From Bacillota bacterium (lineage in GTDB: Bacteria; Bacillota; UBA4882; UBA8346), in the NCBI GenBank assembly GCA_003501335.1, contig DNPQ01000157.1:4597-10514 (forward strand): 5,918 bases of DNA, written 5' to 3'. A model generated the notes under the pieces. It saw nothing but the letters and a program-made list of their open reading frames with translations, had not been told where the DNA came from and did no database searches. Shown piece after piece: positions 1 through 5,621 of the stretch. How positions within the stretch are numbered: the first letter of the stretch is position 1; each line of letters opens with the position of its first letter. The position numbers and the translations under genes are program-made.

Positions 1-157
1 AGATAATGGTGACGGACGGATTTCGGATGCCCCGCTCGATTTCACTGATCATGCTTTTACTAACATTAGCGCTCACTGATAACTCGTCAATGGTGAGATT
101 TCTGGCTTTCCGGATTTTCTTTAAATTTTCCCCGATATTTTTATTGATGGAATTCAT
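1..157 (-). CDS. XRE-family helix-turn-helix transcriptional regulator, N-terminal part (truncated by window edge)
   Basis: The minus strand reads ATG at 157-155 and stays open to base 1, giving 52 residues. They form a classic HTH_3/Cro-CI DNA-binding domain: IGENLKKIRKARNLTIDEL (residues 8-26), then SANVSKSMISEIERG (about 29-43), then the RNPSVTII turn. The SKSMISEIERG recognition helix and following NPS are typical of small XRE repressors and of XRE-cupin regulators. The C-terminal effector part lies outside the window, so a cupin or other sensor domain cannot be confirmed. A Shine-Dalgarno GGAG (168-165) sits 7 bases before the ATG, which fixes the start. The gene is divergent from the EamA-type permease, so it probably regulates that permease and itself through the shared intergenic region; this is an inference from gene order. 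Confidence 0.9.
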   Translation of the reverse strand, partial: MNSINKNIGENLKKIRKARNLTIDELSVSANVSKSMISEIERGIRNPSVTII

Positions 158-301
158 CTTCGGTCTCCAATCAAAAAATGACCTTGAGAAAAACATTTTG
201 ATATGATATATTCACTATACAGAATTTTAATTCGACATAATGAATATACAAATATTGTATCAGAGAAAATTTAGTTTTTCAAGGATAAACGGGCGACTTT
301 G
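158..301. promoter_or_regulatory. Divergent promoter/operator region between XRE regulator and EamA permease
   Basis: This AT-rich spacer separates two divergent genes. It holds a near-perfect palindrome ATACAA-ATA-TTGTAT (246-260) and an 8-bp inverted repeat TATATTCA (207-214) / TGAATATA (241-248), whose centres are 34 bp apart, about three helical turns. TCGACA (232-237) resembles a -35 box on the plus strand, but no -10 box at ideal spacing follows it. On the minus strand TATAGT (219-214) could serve as a -10 box for the regulator. XRE repressors commonly bind such dyads in divergent spacers. The repeats are visible; their function is inferred. Confidence 0.45.
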
Positions 302-1192
302 ATGAGGAAAGCAAAACTCAATCTGATTTTAGCAATGCTTATTTTTGGAAGCATTGGGCTTTTTGTCAAAAGAATTCAGGTATCCTCGGCACAAATCGCC
401 CTAGCCATGGCGATTATCGGCAGTTTTTCCCTGTTTATTGTGCTATTCATTATGAAACAGAAAATAAATTGGATTAATGTCCGAAAAAATTTGCCATTTC
501 TGCTTGGTTCCGGCATCATCTTCGGTTTTAACTGGATGTTTCTTTTCAAATCCTATCAATACACCACGATAGCTAACGCAACACTGAGTTATTACTGTGC
601 GCCGATTTTGGTGATGCTATTATCCCCTGTAATTCTTAAAGAACATCTGACGTTGGCCAAAGTGTTCTGCACACTTGCAGCGATGGCAGGCATGTTTTTT
701 ATTACTGGAGCAGGCGGCGCAAAAGAAATCAATCATTTTTTGGGAATCGCCTATGGACTGACGGCGGCCGGACTTTATGCCGGTGTTATCCTGTTCAATA
801 AATTTTTAAAAGGCCTGAGAGCGGTCGAAAGCACCTTTATCCAGCTTTTCATAACATCCATTGCCTTATTGCCCTATGTGCTTCTGTCCGAAAATTTACA
901 GTATCCGGCTTTAGAAGTTTCCGGTTGGGTATTGTTGATAATTGTCGGCGTGATTCATACCGGAGTGGCTTTTATCCTGTTTTTTTCATCCATCCAGAAG
1001 TTTGAAGGACAGATCATCGCCATATTCAGTTATATCGATCCGATTTCAGCGATCCTCATGGCTGGTCTGCTGCTTCATGAGAAAATGACGGGCTGGCAGA
1101 TATTGGGCGGCTTTCTAATCATCGGCGCTGCCTTAGGATGTGAGTTTATTGGAGAAAAATCAAAACAGGAGCCAAGAGCAATTGTTGAATAA
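302..1192 (+). CDS. EamA/DMT-superfamily permease (putative metabolite exporter)
   Basis: The product is a hydrophobic protein of about 296 residues with roughly ten predicted membrane segments, the usual length and layout of bacterial DMT transporters with two tandem EamA repeats. In the first repeat (about residues 6-136) the end is marked by ANATLSYYCAPILVMLLSP and VILKEHLT. In the second (about 145-282) the end is marked by IFSYIDPISAILMAGLLLHE, KMTGWQ and GGFLIIGAAL. The tail is charged and cytosolic. Members export amino acids, nucleosides or other small metabolites from the cytoplasm; the substrate cannot be told here. The start is uncertain by one codon: TTG at 299 is followed directly by ATG at 302. 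AAGGA at 281-285 is the only Shine-Dalgarno candidate and is rather far from both (13 or 16 bases). A strong hairpin terminator follows the stop. Likely controlled by the divergent XRE regulator. Confidence 0.9.
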   Translation: MRKAKLNLILAMLIFGSIGLFVKRIQVSSAQIALAMAIIGSFSLFIVLFIMKQKINWINVRKNLPFLLGSGIIFGFNWMFLFKSYQYTTIANATLSYYCAPILVMLLSPVILKEHLTLAKVFCTLAAMAGMFFITGAGGAKEINHFLGIAYGLTAAGLYAGVILFNKFLKGLRAVESTFIQLFITSIALLPYVLLSENLQYPALEVSGWVLLIIVGVIHTGVAFILFFSSIQKFEGQIIAIFSYIDPISAILMAGLLLHEKMTGWQILGGFLIIGAALGCEFIGEKSKQEPRAIVE

Positions 1193-1222
1193 AGGCAGAC
1201 TCCTGTCAAAAATAACAGCGGC

Positions 1223-1263
1223 ATGAAAAAAACTCCTACCATAATTGAAGGAGTTTTTTTCAT
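1223..1263. terminator. Bidirectional rho-independent terminator between convergent transcription units
   Basis: A perfect 15-bp stem pairs 1223-1237 with 1249-1263 around an 11-base loop. The CTCCT/AGGAG core is flanked by seven A on the left and seven T on the right, so both strands give a hairpin followed by a U-run. It ends the permease transcript 31 bases after its stop. It is also the first recognisable terminator for the leftward dehydratase operon, about 170 bases beyond that operon's last stop codon. Confidence 0.88.
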
Positions 1264-1265
1264 CA

Positions 1266-1386
1266 TATGAAGCCGACGATCGGATTGAAATCGACGACCT
1301 CGCATTACACCAACTGATCCAAAAACTTATTTGAAAAAGTCCAGCGAGAACCCATTTTCAATCGTTATCACTCTACTTTAAGATAA
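1266..1386 (+). pseudogene. Possible decayed C-terminal gene fragment, frameshifted (unidentified)
   Basis: The stretch between the terminator and the small dehydratase subunit is not plain spacer. From 1266 the plus strand reads protein-like residues including DDRIEIDDLALHQLIQKL, then meets TGA at 1332. Skipping one base (T1332) continues at once with EKVQREPIFNRYHSTLR and a TAA at 1384-1386. Joined, this gives a hydrophilic, helix-like tail of about 39 residues. There is no start codon with a ribosome site and no upstream coding, so if it is real it is the remnant of a gene whose body has been lost. I do not recognise the family. Chance is a serious alternative for so short a stretch. Confidence 0.25.
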
Positions 1387-1431
1387 GGTCTCTCCCCGAA
1401 TCCAGGCTGGCCTAAAAGAATCCTTGGTCGC

Positions 1432-1926
1432 TTATGCTTGCTCCAATTGTTTGCTGGCATATGCGATCAGACCGCCGGCCTTTATAATCTTCTGCATAAA
1501 CGGAGGCAGCGGCTCCACCTGAAAATATTCTCCCGTAATGATATTAGTAATTTTTCCCGTTTCAGCATCGATGGCGATGAGTTGCCCTTGCGTAAAATGC
1601 CCGGAGATACTCGGGGCTTCAAAGATGGGCAACCCGATATTGATCGCATTTCGATAAAAAATCCGGGCAAATGACGAGGCAACCACCGCGGCAACTCCGG
1701 CGACTTTCAAAATAAGCGGCGCAATTTCCCGTGAGGACCCGCATCCAAAATTTTCATCAGCGACGATCACTCCACCCGGAGGAAATGTCTTGGCAAAAGT
1801 CGGATCCAAATCCTCCAGCACATGTTTGACTTGTTCGTTGCGATCCTGCATGGAGCAGTAACGGCCAGCCATGATTGAATCGGTATTAATATCCCGCCCC
1901 AATGTCCAGACCTTTCCTTCGATCAT
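1432..1926 (-). CDS. 3-isopropylmalate dehydratase-family small subunit (LeuD-like), substrate uncertain
   Basis: Small (swivel-domain) subunit of an aconitase-superfamily hydro-lyase, which with the adjacent large subunit would dehydrate and rehydrate a 2- or 3-substituted malate in the cytosol. From ATG 1926 it has 164 residues, normal for the short archaeal/clostridial LeuD type. Family motifs are KVWTLGRDINTDSI (5-18), ENFGCGSSRE (58-67, containing the substrate-binding serine region) and SFARIFYRNAINIGLPIFEA (85-104). A start at ATG 1944 would add six residues (MEAFVA) but has no nearby ribosome site. ATG 1926 has GGAGG (1942-1938) 11 bases upstream and gives the N-terminus usual for the family, so it is preferred. 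The substrate-recognition loop reads AGRYCSMQD where leucine enzymes usually have a RYL-type sequence, which may mean another substrate. It is the last gene of the operon, 46 bases after the large subunit. Confidence 0.88.
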   Translation of the reverse strand: MIEGKVWTLGRDINTDSIMAGRYCSMQDRNEQVKHVLEDLDPTFAKTFPPGGVIVADENFGCGSSREIAPLILKVAGVAAVVASSFARIFYRNAINIGLPIFEAPSISGHFTQGQLIAIDAETGKITNIITGEYFQVEPLPPFMQKIIKAGGLIAYASKQLEQA

Positions 1927-1937
1927 TGCTACAAACG

Positions 1938-1942
1938 CCTCC
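1938..1942 (-). promoter_or_regulatory. Ribosome binding site deciding the start of the small dehydratase subunit
   Basis: GGAGG on the minus strand lies 11 bases before ATG 1926 and overlaps the codons that would follow the alternative ATG at 1944. The upstream ATG has only AAATAACGAAA in front of it. This supports the shorter protein. Confidence 0.55.
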
Positions 1943-1972
1943 ATTTTCGTTATTTCTTGACCCTTGAGTCCA

Positions 1973-3232
1973 CTATATTTGATCCGGGCCGGCTATGTAG
2001 CCGCAAAGCGCCGTAGCCGCCGCCACCGCCGGGCTTGCCAAATAGACCTCACTCTTTGCATGGCCCATCCGTCCGACGAAATTACGGTTGGTCGTCGATA
2101 AGCAACGTTCGCCTTCACACAAGGTCCCCATATCGCCGCCGCCGCATGGGCCGCACATCGGCGTGGAAACCACGCATTCCGCTTCAATAAATATATCGAT
2201 TAATCCTTCTTTTAACGCCTCATAATAGACTTTTTGTGAGCCGGGGATCACAATGCAACGCACACGGGGATAAATCTTTTTGCCCTTTAATAGATTGGCG
2301 GCTATGCGCAAATCTTCAATCCGCCCGTTGGTGCATGACCCGATAACCACCTGATCGACGACAATTTGCCCAACCTGGGAAATAGGTTTGGTGTTGGAGG
2401 GCAAATGAGGGAAAGCCACTTGAGGCTCAATATCCTCCAGGTCAAATTCAAGAGTTTGGACATATTCGGCGTCGGGGTCGCTCCGATAAATCATATACGG
2501 TTGATCGGAGGTAGCCTTGACATACTCCTCAGTCTGAGAATCAACCGCAAAAATACCGTTTTTCGCCCCCGCTTCAATCACCATATTGGCCATAGTCAAA
2601 CGCTCGGCCACACTAAGCTCATTCATGGTTTCCCCGTAAAACTCCAATGCTCTGTACCGGGCGCCATCAACCCCGAGATGGCCCAGGAGGTAAAGGATAA
2701 TGTCTTTTCCGGACACCCAAGGCCGTTTCTTCCCGTTTAAAATGATGCGCATAGTTGGCGGAACTTTGAGCCAAACCGTCCCCAAAGCCCAAGCCACTGC
2801 TGTATCCGTCGAACCGACCCCGGTGGCGAAGAGTCCCAATGCCCCATAAGTACAGGTATGAGAATCGGCTCCGATCACCAACTGGCCGGGACGAGCTAAG
2901 CCTTGTTCCGGGAGCAGCACATGTTCAATTCCGCCCCGGCCCGCTTCATAAAATAGGGTATGATGCTCGATGGCAAACTCCCGGACTTTTTTTGCAAAAG
3001 CCTCATCCGCAATATTCCGGCCCGGAGTGCAATGATCGAGGACGATGACCACCTTTTGGGGGTCGAAGATTTTGGCGCCTTTAATCTTGTGAAATTCATC
3101 GATGGCGATCACTCCCGCCATATCGTTCGCCATGATCATATCTACCTTGGCGCTGATGATCTGGCCGGGCCGCACTTCAGCTAAATCGGCGTGAGCTGCC
3201 AGAATTTTTTCAGTAATAGTCATTGGTCTCAT
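1973..3232 (-). CDS. 3-isopropylmalate dehydratase-family large subunit (LeuC-like), substrate uncertain
   Basis: Catalytic [4Fe-4S] subunit of an aconitase-superfamily hydro-lyase with 419 residues, the normal length of the short LeuC/HacA type. Visible motifs include MTITEKILAAHA near the start, GADSHTCTYGALGLFATGVG (residues 121-140), WVSGKDIILYLLGHLGVDGA (172-191), VVIGSCTNGRIEDLR (295-309), PMCGPCGGGDMG (358-369) and STTNRNFVGRMG (379-390). Cysteines 300, 360 and 363 match the three iron-sulfur ligands. The loop after the paired cysteines is GGGDMG rather than the usual LGGHMG. The frame opens with GTG at 3241, but that GTG is part of the AAGGTGAG ribosome site, so ATG 3232 is chosen. 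Relatives with the same fold act on isopropylmalate, homoaconitate, methylmalates or 2,3-dimethylmalate. The neighbouring IclR regulator and transporter, and the absence of leuA/leuB, argue for a catabolic or specialised substrate, so leuC is not assigned. Confidence 0.92.
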   Translation of the reverse strand: MRPMTITEKILAAHADLAEVRPGQIISAKVDMIMANDMAGVIAIDEFHKIKGAKIFDPQKVVIVLDHCTPGRNIADEAFAKKVREFAIEHHTLFYEAGRGGIEHVLLPEQGLARPGQLVIGADSHTCTYGALGLFATGVGSTDTAVAWALGTVWLKVPPTMRIILNGKKRPWVSGKDIILYLLGHLGVDGARYRALEFYGETMNELSVAERLTMANMVIEAGAKNGIFAVDSQTEEYVKATSDQPYMIYRSDPDAEYVQTLEFDLEDIEPQVAFPHLPSNTKPISQVGQIVVDQVVIGSCTNGRIEDLRIAANLLKGKKIYPRVRCIVIPGSQKVYYEALKEGLIDIFIEAECVVSTPMCGPCGGGDMGTLCEGERCLSTTNRNFVGRMGHAKSEVYLASPAVAAATALCGYIAGPDQI

Positions 3233-3236
3233 AAAT

Positions 3237-3244
3237 CTCACCTT
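3237..3244 (-). promoter_or_regulatory. Ribosome binding site of the large dehydratase subunit
   Basis: AAGGTGAG on the minus strand ends 4 bases before ATG 3232. It contains the GTG (3241-3239) that would otherwise be read as an upstream start, so the true start should be 3232. Confidence 0.7.
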
Positions 3245-3344
3245 ATTTACTTTATAATATCTTGATGATTGGATCTTACTATATATCGCACTATATTTTC
3301 CGAACGCTTAAAATCGGCGACATCACAATCTGATTGGATACGTC
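3245..3344 (-). promoter_or_regulatory. Spacer/leader between transporter and dehydratase genes with repeats
   Basis: The 112-base gap between the transporter stop and the large-subunit ATG is longer than needed for simple co-transcription. It is AT-rich and shows no hairpin terminator. It holds a perfect CAATC-T-GATTG palindrome (3326-3336), a direct repeat TGATTGGAT (plus-strand 3266-3274 and 3331-3339) and a direct repeat ACTATAT (3278-3284 and 3290-3296). On the minus strand the latter gives two TATAGT-like -10 boxes, but I find no good -35 box. An internal promoter or regulator site is possible, not shown. Confidence 0.3.
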
Positions 3345-4589
3345 TCAACCTCGCTGGGATGTAACTTTTTCGGCCTGAAAATTCAATTTAGATTTGGTAA
3401 GCAGTTCAGGCAAGAAGAATGCTACCAAGCACATGAAAATCATACATACTCCCGCCAGATACATAATGATATGATAATTGCTTCCAGCAATTGGCGCAAT
3501 GATGTAGGTGGGGATAAAAAACGAACCCAATTGCTCCAAAGTGACGATCAACCCGCCAGCGCTTCCCGCATACACCGGACCAATTTCCGGAATCAACATC
3601 GGGAATGATAATAAAACCGGTATGAGGGAACCCATGGAAAAGCCGGTTACAAACAACGCCGCTCCCATCGGGACACCTTGGGGAGCCAACCAGGCGAACG
3701 CCATGCCGAACGCGGTAAGCAAGCCCATCACGATCATAAAGAGGCGAGTGCGTCCGATTTTTTGGAAAAGCACCGGGCCAAGAACCACTCCGCACAGATT
3801 GCTGATAAAAAACATCGCGGTCATGATTCCGGCCAGTCCCGGATTAATCCCGCGCACCGTCTTTAACGCCACTGGTAAGAATGCGCTCAAGGTCATATCA
3901 CTGCCAAAGACGCCCATCACACAAATACCGGTAACCCAAACCGCTTTACTTTTGAAAACAACTCCCAAATACTTGATGATCGGCTGAGCCGGAGGCGCTG
4001 CCGGCGCATCGGCCGGTTTGTTCTGGACAAAGAGAAACCAAAACAACACGGTAAAGACGCTAACCACCGCTGCCGTAATGTAGGCGCTTTTCATCGAAGG
4101 AAAATACGCCGTGGTCGCGCTGGCCACCGTCATGGACAGCGTCGTCCCCAACATGCAGATTCCGATAATTTTGCCGATATTTTCACGTTTAAACCATGTT
4201 CCGATGAATTTGGAAAAATTAGAAAACATCACCGCAAAACCGCATCCCGACAAAATCATGGTGAAAAACAATGTGCCATAGTTGTCGGCGAACACTCGCA
4301 TACAAGTACCAATGGCTGCAATGATAACCCCGATACCGACGACGATCTTCACACCGAAACGGTCAGCCAGGGTACCCGAGACTATCGCCAGGAGAATAGG
4401 GGCAATGGACGCGGCGGTAAAAACGGCGGAAAACTGACTGGTCGTCAGTTTGAACATGGGCATAATCTTATAGGCCAGCGGCGACAACTGATATTGGGGA
4501 TAGTGACCGGCAAACAACACCAAAAAAACACCAACCCCAACAATCAACCCATTAAGAGCGCGTAATCTGTTTTTTTCCACTTTAATCAT
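3345..4589 (-). CDS. MFS transporter, putative carboxylate uptake permease
   Basis: A 414-residue inner-membrane permease of the major facilitator superfamily, with about twelve hydrophobic segments in two halves. Segments run from about 12-30 to 374-393, and the central cytosolic loop around residues 190-207 is rich in Ala and Pro. The loop between helices 2 and 3 carries the MFS motif A (GTLADRFGVK, 72-81), and the equivalent loop of the second half reads GPVLFQKIGRTR (271-282). No substrate signature is recognised. Being between an IclR regulator and a dehydratase pair, it most likely imports the dehydratase substrate or a precursor, probably a small carboxylate; this is inference from context. 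ATG 4589 follows GGGAGGAG with only one base between, so spacing is tight. GTG 4580, ten bases from the same site, is a possible alternative start and would remove three residues. Confidence 0.9.
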   Translation of the reverse strand: MIKVEKNRLRALNGLIVGVGVFLVLFAGHYPQYQLSPLAYKIMPMFKLTTSQFSAVFTAASIAPILLAIVSGTLADRFGVKIVVGIGVIIAAIGTCMRVFADNYGTLFFTMILSGCGFAVMFSNFSKFIGTWFKRENIGKIIGICMLGTTLSMTVASATTAYFPSMKSAYITAAVVSVFTVLFWFLFVQNKPADAPAAPPAQPIIKYLGVVFKSKAVWVTGICVMGVFGSDMTLSAFLPVALKTVRGINPGLAGIMTAMFFISNLCGVVLGPVLFQKIGRTRLFMIVMGLLTAFGMAFAWLAPQGVPMGAALFVTGFSMGSLIPVLLSFPMLIPEIGPVYAGSAGGLIVTLEQLGSFFIPTYIIAPIAGSNYHIIMYLAGVCMIFMCLVAFFLPELLTKSKLNFQAEKVTSQRG

Positions 4590-4608
4590 ACTCCTCCCAA
4601 AATAAGCA

Positions 4609-4666
4609 ACGTTTCAACGTAACAGAGACTATGAAAGATTCACTCCAGATGACAAATGACGTGTCA
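4609..4666 (-). promoter_or_regulatory. Candidate promoter and operator for the transporter-dehydratase genes
   Basis: The minus strand has TTGTCA (4655-4650), 16 bases, then CATAGT (4633-4628), a reasonable sigma-A promoter. A perfect ACGTT-TC-AACGT palindrome (4609-4620) follows where transcription would begin, about 20 bases before the transporter ATG. A second dyad, TGACA-N7-TGTCA (4650-4666), overlaps the -35 box. Either could be the operator of the IclR-type regulator encoded just upstream. No binding motif is known for this protein, so the assignment rests on position and symmetry. Confidence 0.42.
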
Positions 4667-4702
4667 CCATCCTTTCAGATTACAAGTCGTAAAATACTGC
4701 AT
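4664..4702 (-). CDS. Possible 12-residue small ORF with a good ribosome site
   Basis: Between the regulator and the transporter the minus strand reads ATG at 4702 followed by QYFTTCNLKGW and TGA. AAAGGAG (4715-4709) lies 6 bases upstream of the ATG, a near-ideal Shine-Dalgarno. An in-frame upstream ATG at 4729 would give 21 residues. It is upstream of the candidate promoter for the transporter, so it would be translated only from read-through of the regulator mRNA. It has no recognisable family; it may be a leader peptide or simply chance in a purine-rich spacer. Confidence 0.2.
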   Translation of the reverse strand: MQYFTTCNLKGW

Positions 4703-4748
4703 TACCATCTCCTTTTGTTTTTCCTTCATCTCGAATGCAAAGATCCCA

Positions 4749-5465
4749 TTAAAACGAAATCTGTTTGACCGCATCCCGCATTATTTGCGCATAATGTTGT
4801 ATTTCCTCAAGAGTCATTCGTTCCATCACAGTAGCGATGCTTAAGGTAGCCGTGGCGGAACCGGAAATGTCCAGAATCGGTACAGCCAACGAAGCCGTCC
4901 CGGCTATCCTCTCCCCCAGACTGACAGCGTACCCGCTTTCTTTGACCCGTCCCAACTCCTCCAGCAGTTTTGGAATTTGATCGGGAGTTATTTTTCCGGC
5001 GTTTAAGTAAATATCGATGATTTTAGTCAATTCCGGTTGGCTCATATAGGCAGCCATTACTTTACCGACCGAGCCGCTCAACAACGACCCGCGGTCCCCA
5101 ATCTTAATATTCCGTGAAATGGGATACTCGCCTTCGACCCGATAAATACAAATCCTTTCGGTTCCGGAAATGACATGAAAGGAAATGGTCTCTTTGGTTA
5201 ATTCCGAAATATTGCGCATAATAGGCACGGCCAAATCCAACATGGTCTTCTGCCCCAAGCCTCTGAACCCTAAGGACAAAAGCTTGGGGGTTAAGAAATA
5301 ACCGGATCTCGACTTGGATCCGACAACTTCCGCGTCAGCCAAAATTGTCAAAATCCGATGCACCGTGCTCTTCGGGATACCTGTCTGCCGGCTTATGGTC
5401 AAAATGGTATTATTGTCCGGATTGTCGGCGATACATTCCAAGATTTTAAAGGCTTTAGTGATCAT
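4749..5465 (-). CDS. IclR-family transcriptional regulator
   Basis: A 238-residue cytosolic DNA-binding regulator with the two IclR parts. The first is an N-terminal winged helix-turn-helix (about residues 3-65), including AFKILECIADN, the helix-turn-helix ISRQTGIPKSTVHRIL (24-39) and the wing SRSGYFLTPKLLSLG. The second is a C-terminal effector domain (about 75-235) with GSVGKVMAAYM (131-141), ESGYAVSLGERIAGTASLAVPI (176-197) and SATATLSIA near the end. The length is slightly short for the family (about 250), mainly because the N-terminus begins right at the HTH domain. ATG 5465 has GGAG 7 bases upstream; an ATG four bases earlier is out of frame. IclR proteins bind small carboxylates or aromatic compounds and often control a neighbouring catabolic operon and themselves. 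The same-strand transporter and hydro-lyase genes immediately downstream are the obvious targets, with the ligand probably the imported acid. Confidence 0.93.
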   Translation of the reverse strand: MITKAFKILECIADNPDNNTILTISRQTGIPKSTVHRILTILADAEVVGSKSRSGYFLTPKLLSLGFRGLGQKTMLDLAVPIMRNISELTKETISFHVISGTERICIYRVEGEYPISRNIKIGDRGSLLSGSVGKVMAAYMSQPELTKIIDIYLNAGKITPDQIPKLLEELGRVKESGYAVSLGERIAGTASLAVPILDISGSATATLSIATVMERMTLEEIQHYAQIMRDAVKQISF

Positions 5466-5480
5466 CCATTTTCTCCGTTA

Positions 5481-5509
5481 TTTCCCGTGACGCGGGATTA
5501 ATTTCCCGC
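5481..5509. promoter_or_regulatory. Repeated TTTCCCG/CGGGA dyads, candidate autoregulatory operator in the regulator's leader
   Basis: Three alternating half-sites occupy the untranslated leader of the IclR-type gene: TTTCCCG (5481-5487), GCGGGA (5492-5497) and TTTCCCGC (5502-5509). The outer pair GCGGGA-TTAATT-TCCCGC forms a perfect 18-bp dyad at 5492-5509, and CCCG (5484-5487) pairs with CGGG (5493-5496). They lie about 15-45 bases downstream of the predicted transcription start, a repression position. They could alternatively form alternative hairpins in the mRNA close to the ribosome site. Confidence 0.45.
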
Positions 5510-5530
5510 ATAGTAGGATTTAATGATGTT

Positions 5531-5571
5531 ATTATAGCCTTTCAGCCTATCAATTGCAATATAAAATTGAT
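5531..5571 (-). promoter_or_regulatory. Promoter of the IclR-type regulator gene, overlapped by an inverted repeat
   Basis: On the minus strand a perfect TATAAT -10 box (5536-5531) lies 17 bases after TTGCAA (5559-5554), a 4-of-6 match to the -35 consensus. Transcription would begin near 5524, about 60 bases before ATG 5465. The inverted repeat ATCAATT (5549-5555) / AATTGAT (5565-5571), with a 9-base spacer, overlaps the -35 box and could be an activator or repressor site. Confidence 0.6.
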
Positions 5572-5621
5572 GCAACGAAAAAAGCCGAACAAATTCTACA
5601 ATTTTGAGATATTTGTTTTAG

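Noticed and set aside
6..206. A 66-codon plus-strand open frame at the left edge.
   Set aside because: It is the reverse complement of the XRE DNA-binding domain, whose minus-strand reading is unmistakable, plus AT-rich spacer.
1075..1305. A 76-codon minus-strand open frame over the permease 3' end and terminator.
   Set aside because: It runs through the terminator hairpin and is antisense to the conserved last helices of the permease.
1725..1735. ATTTCCCGTGA is identical to 5480-5490 in the regulator leader and could look like a shared operator.
   Set aside because: The copy at 1725-1735 encodes the conserved SSREI segment of the small dehydratase subunit, so the match is explained by coding constraint and chance.
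2366..2740. A 124-codon plus-strand open frame opposite the large dehydratase subunit.
   Set aside because: Antisense to a gene with full family motifs and no independent evidence of coding.
3233..3344. Considered a T-box or leucine-attenuation leader before the LeuC-like gene.
   Set aside because: No leucine-codon-rich leader peptide, no T-box conserved element and no terminator/antiterminator hairpin are visible.
3508..3987. A 159-codon plus-strand open frame opposite the MFS gene.
   Set aside because: Antisense shadow of a clear membrane protein gene; its translation has no family look and no ribosome site.
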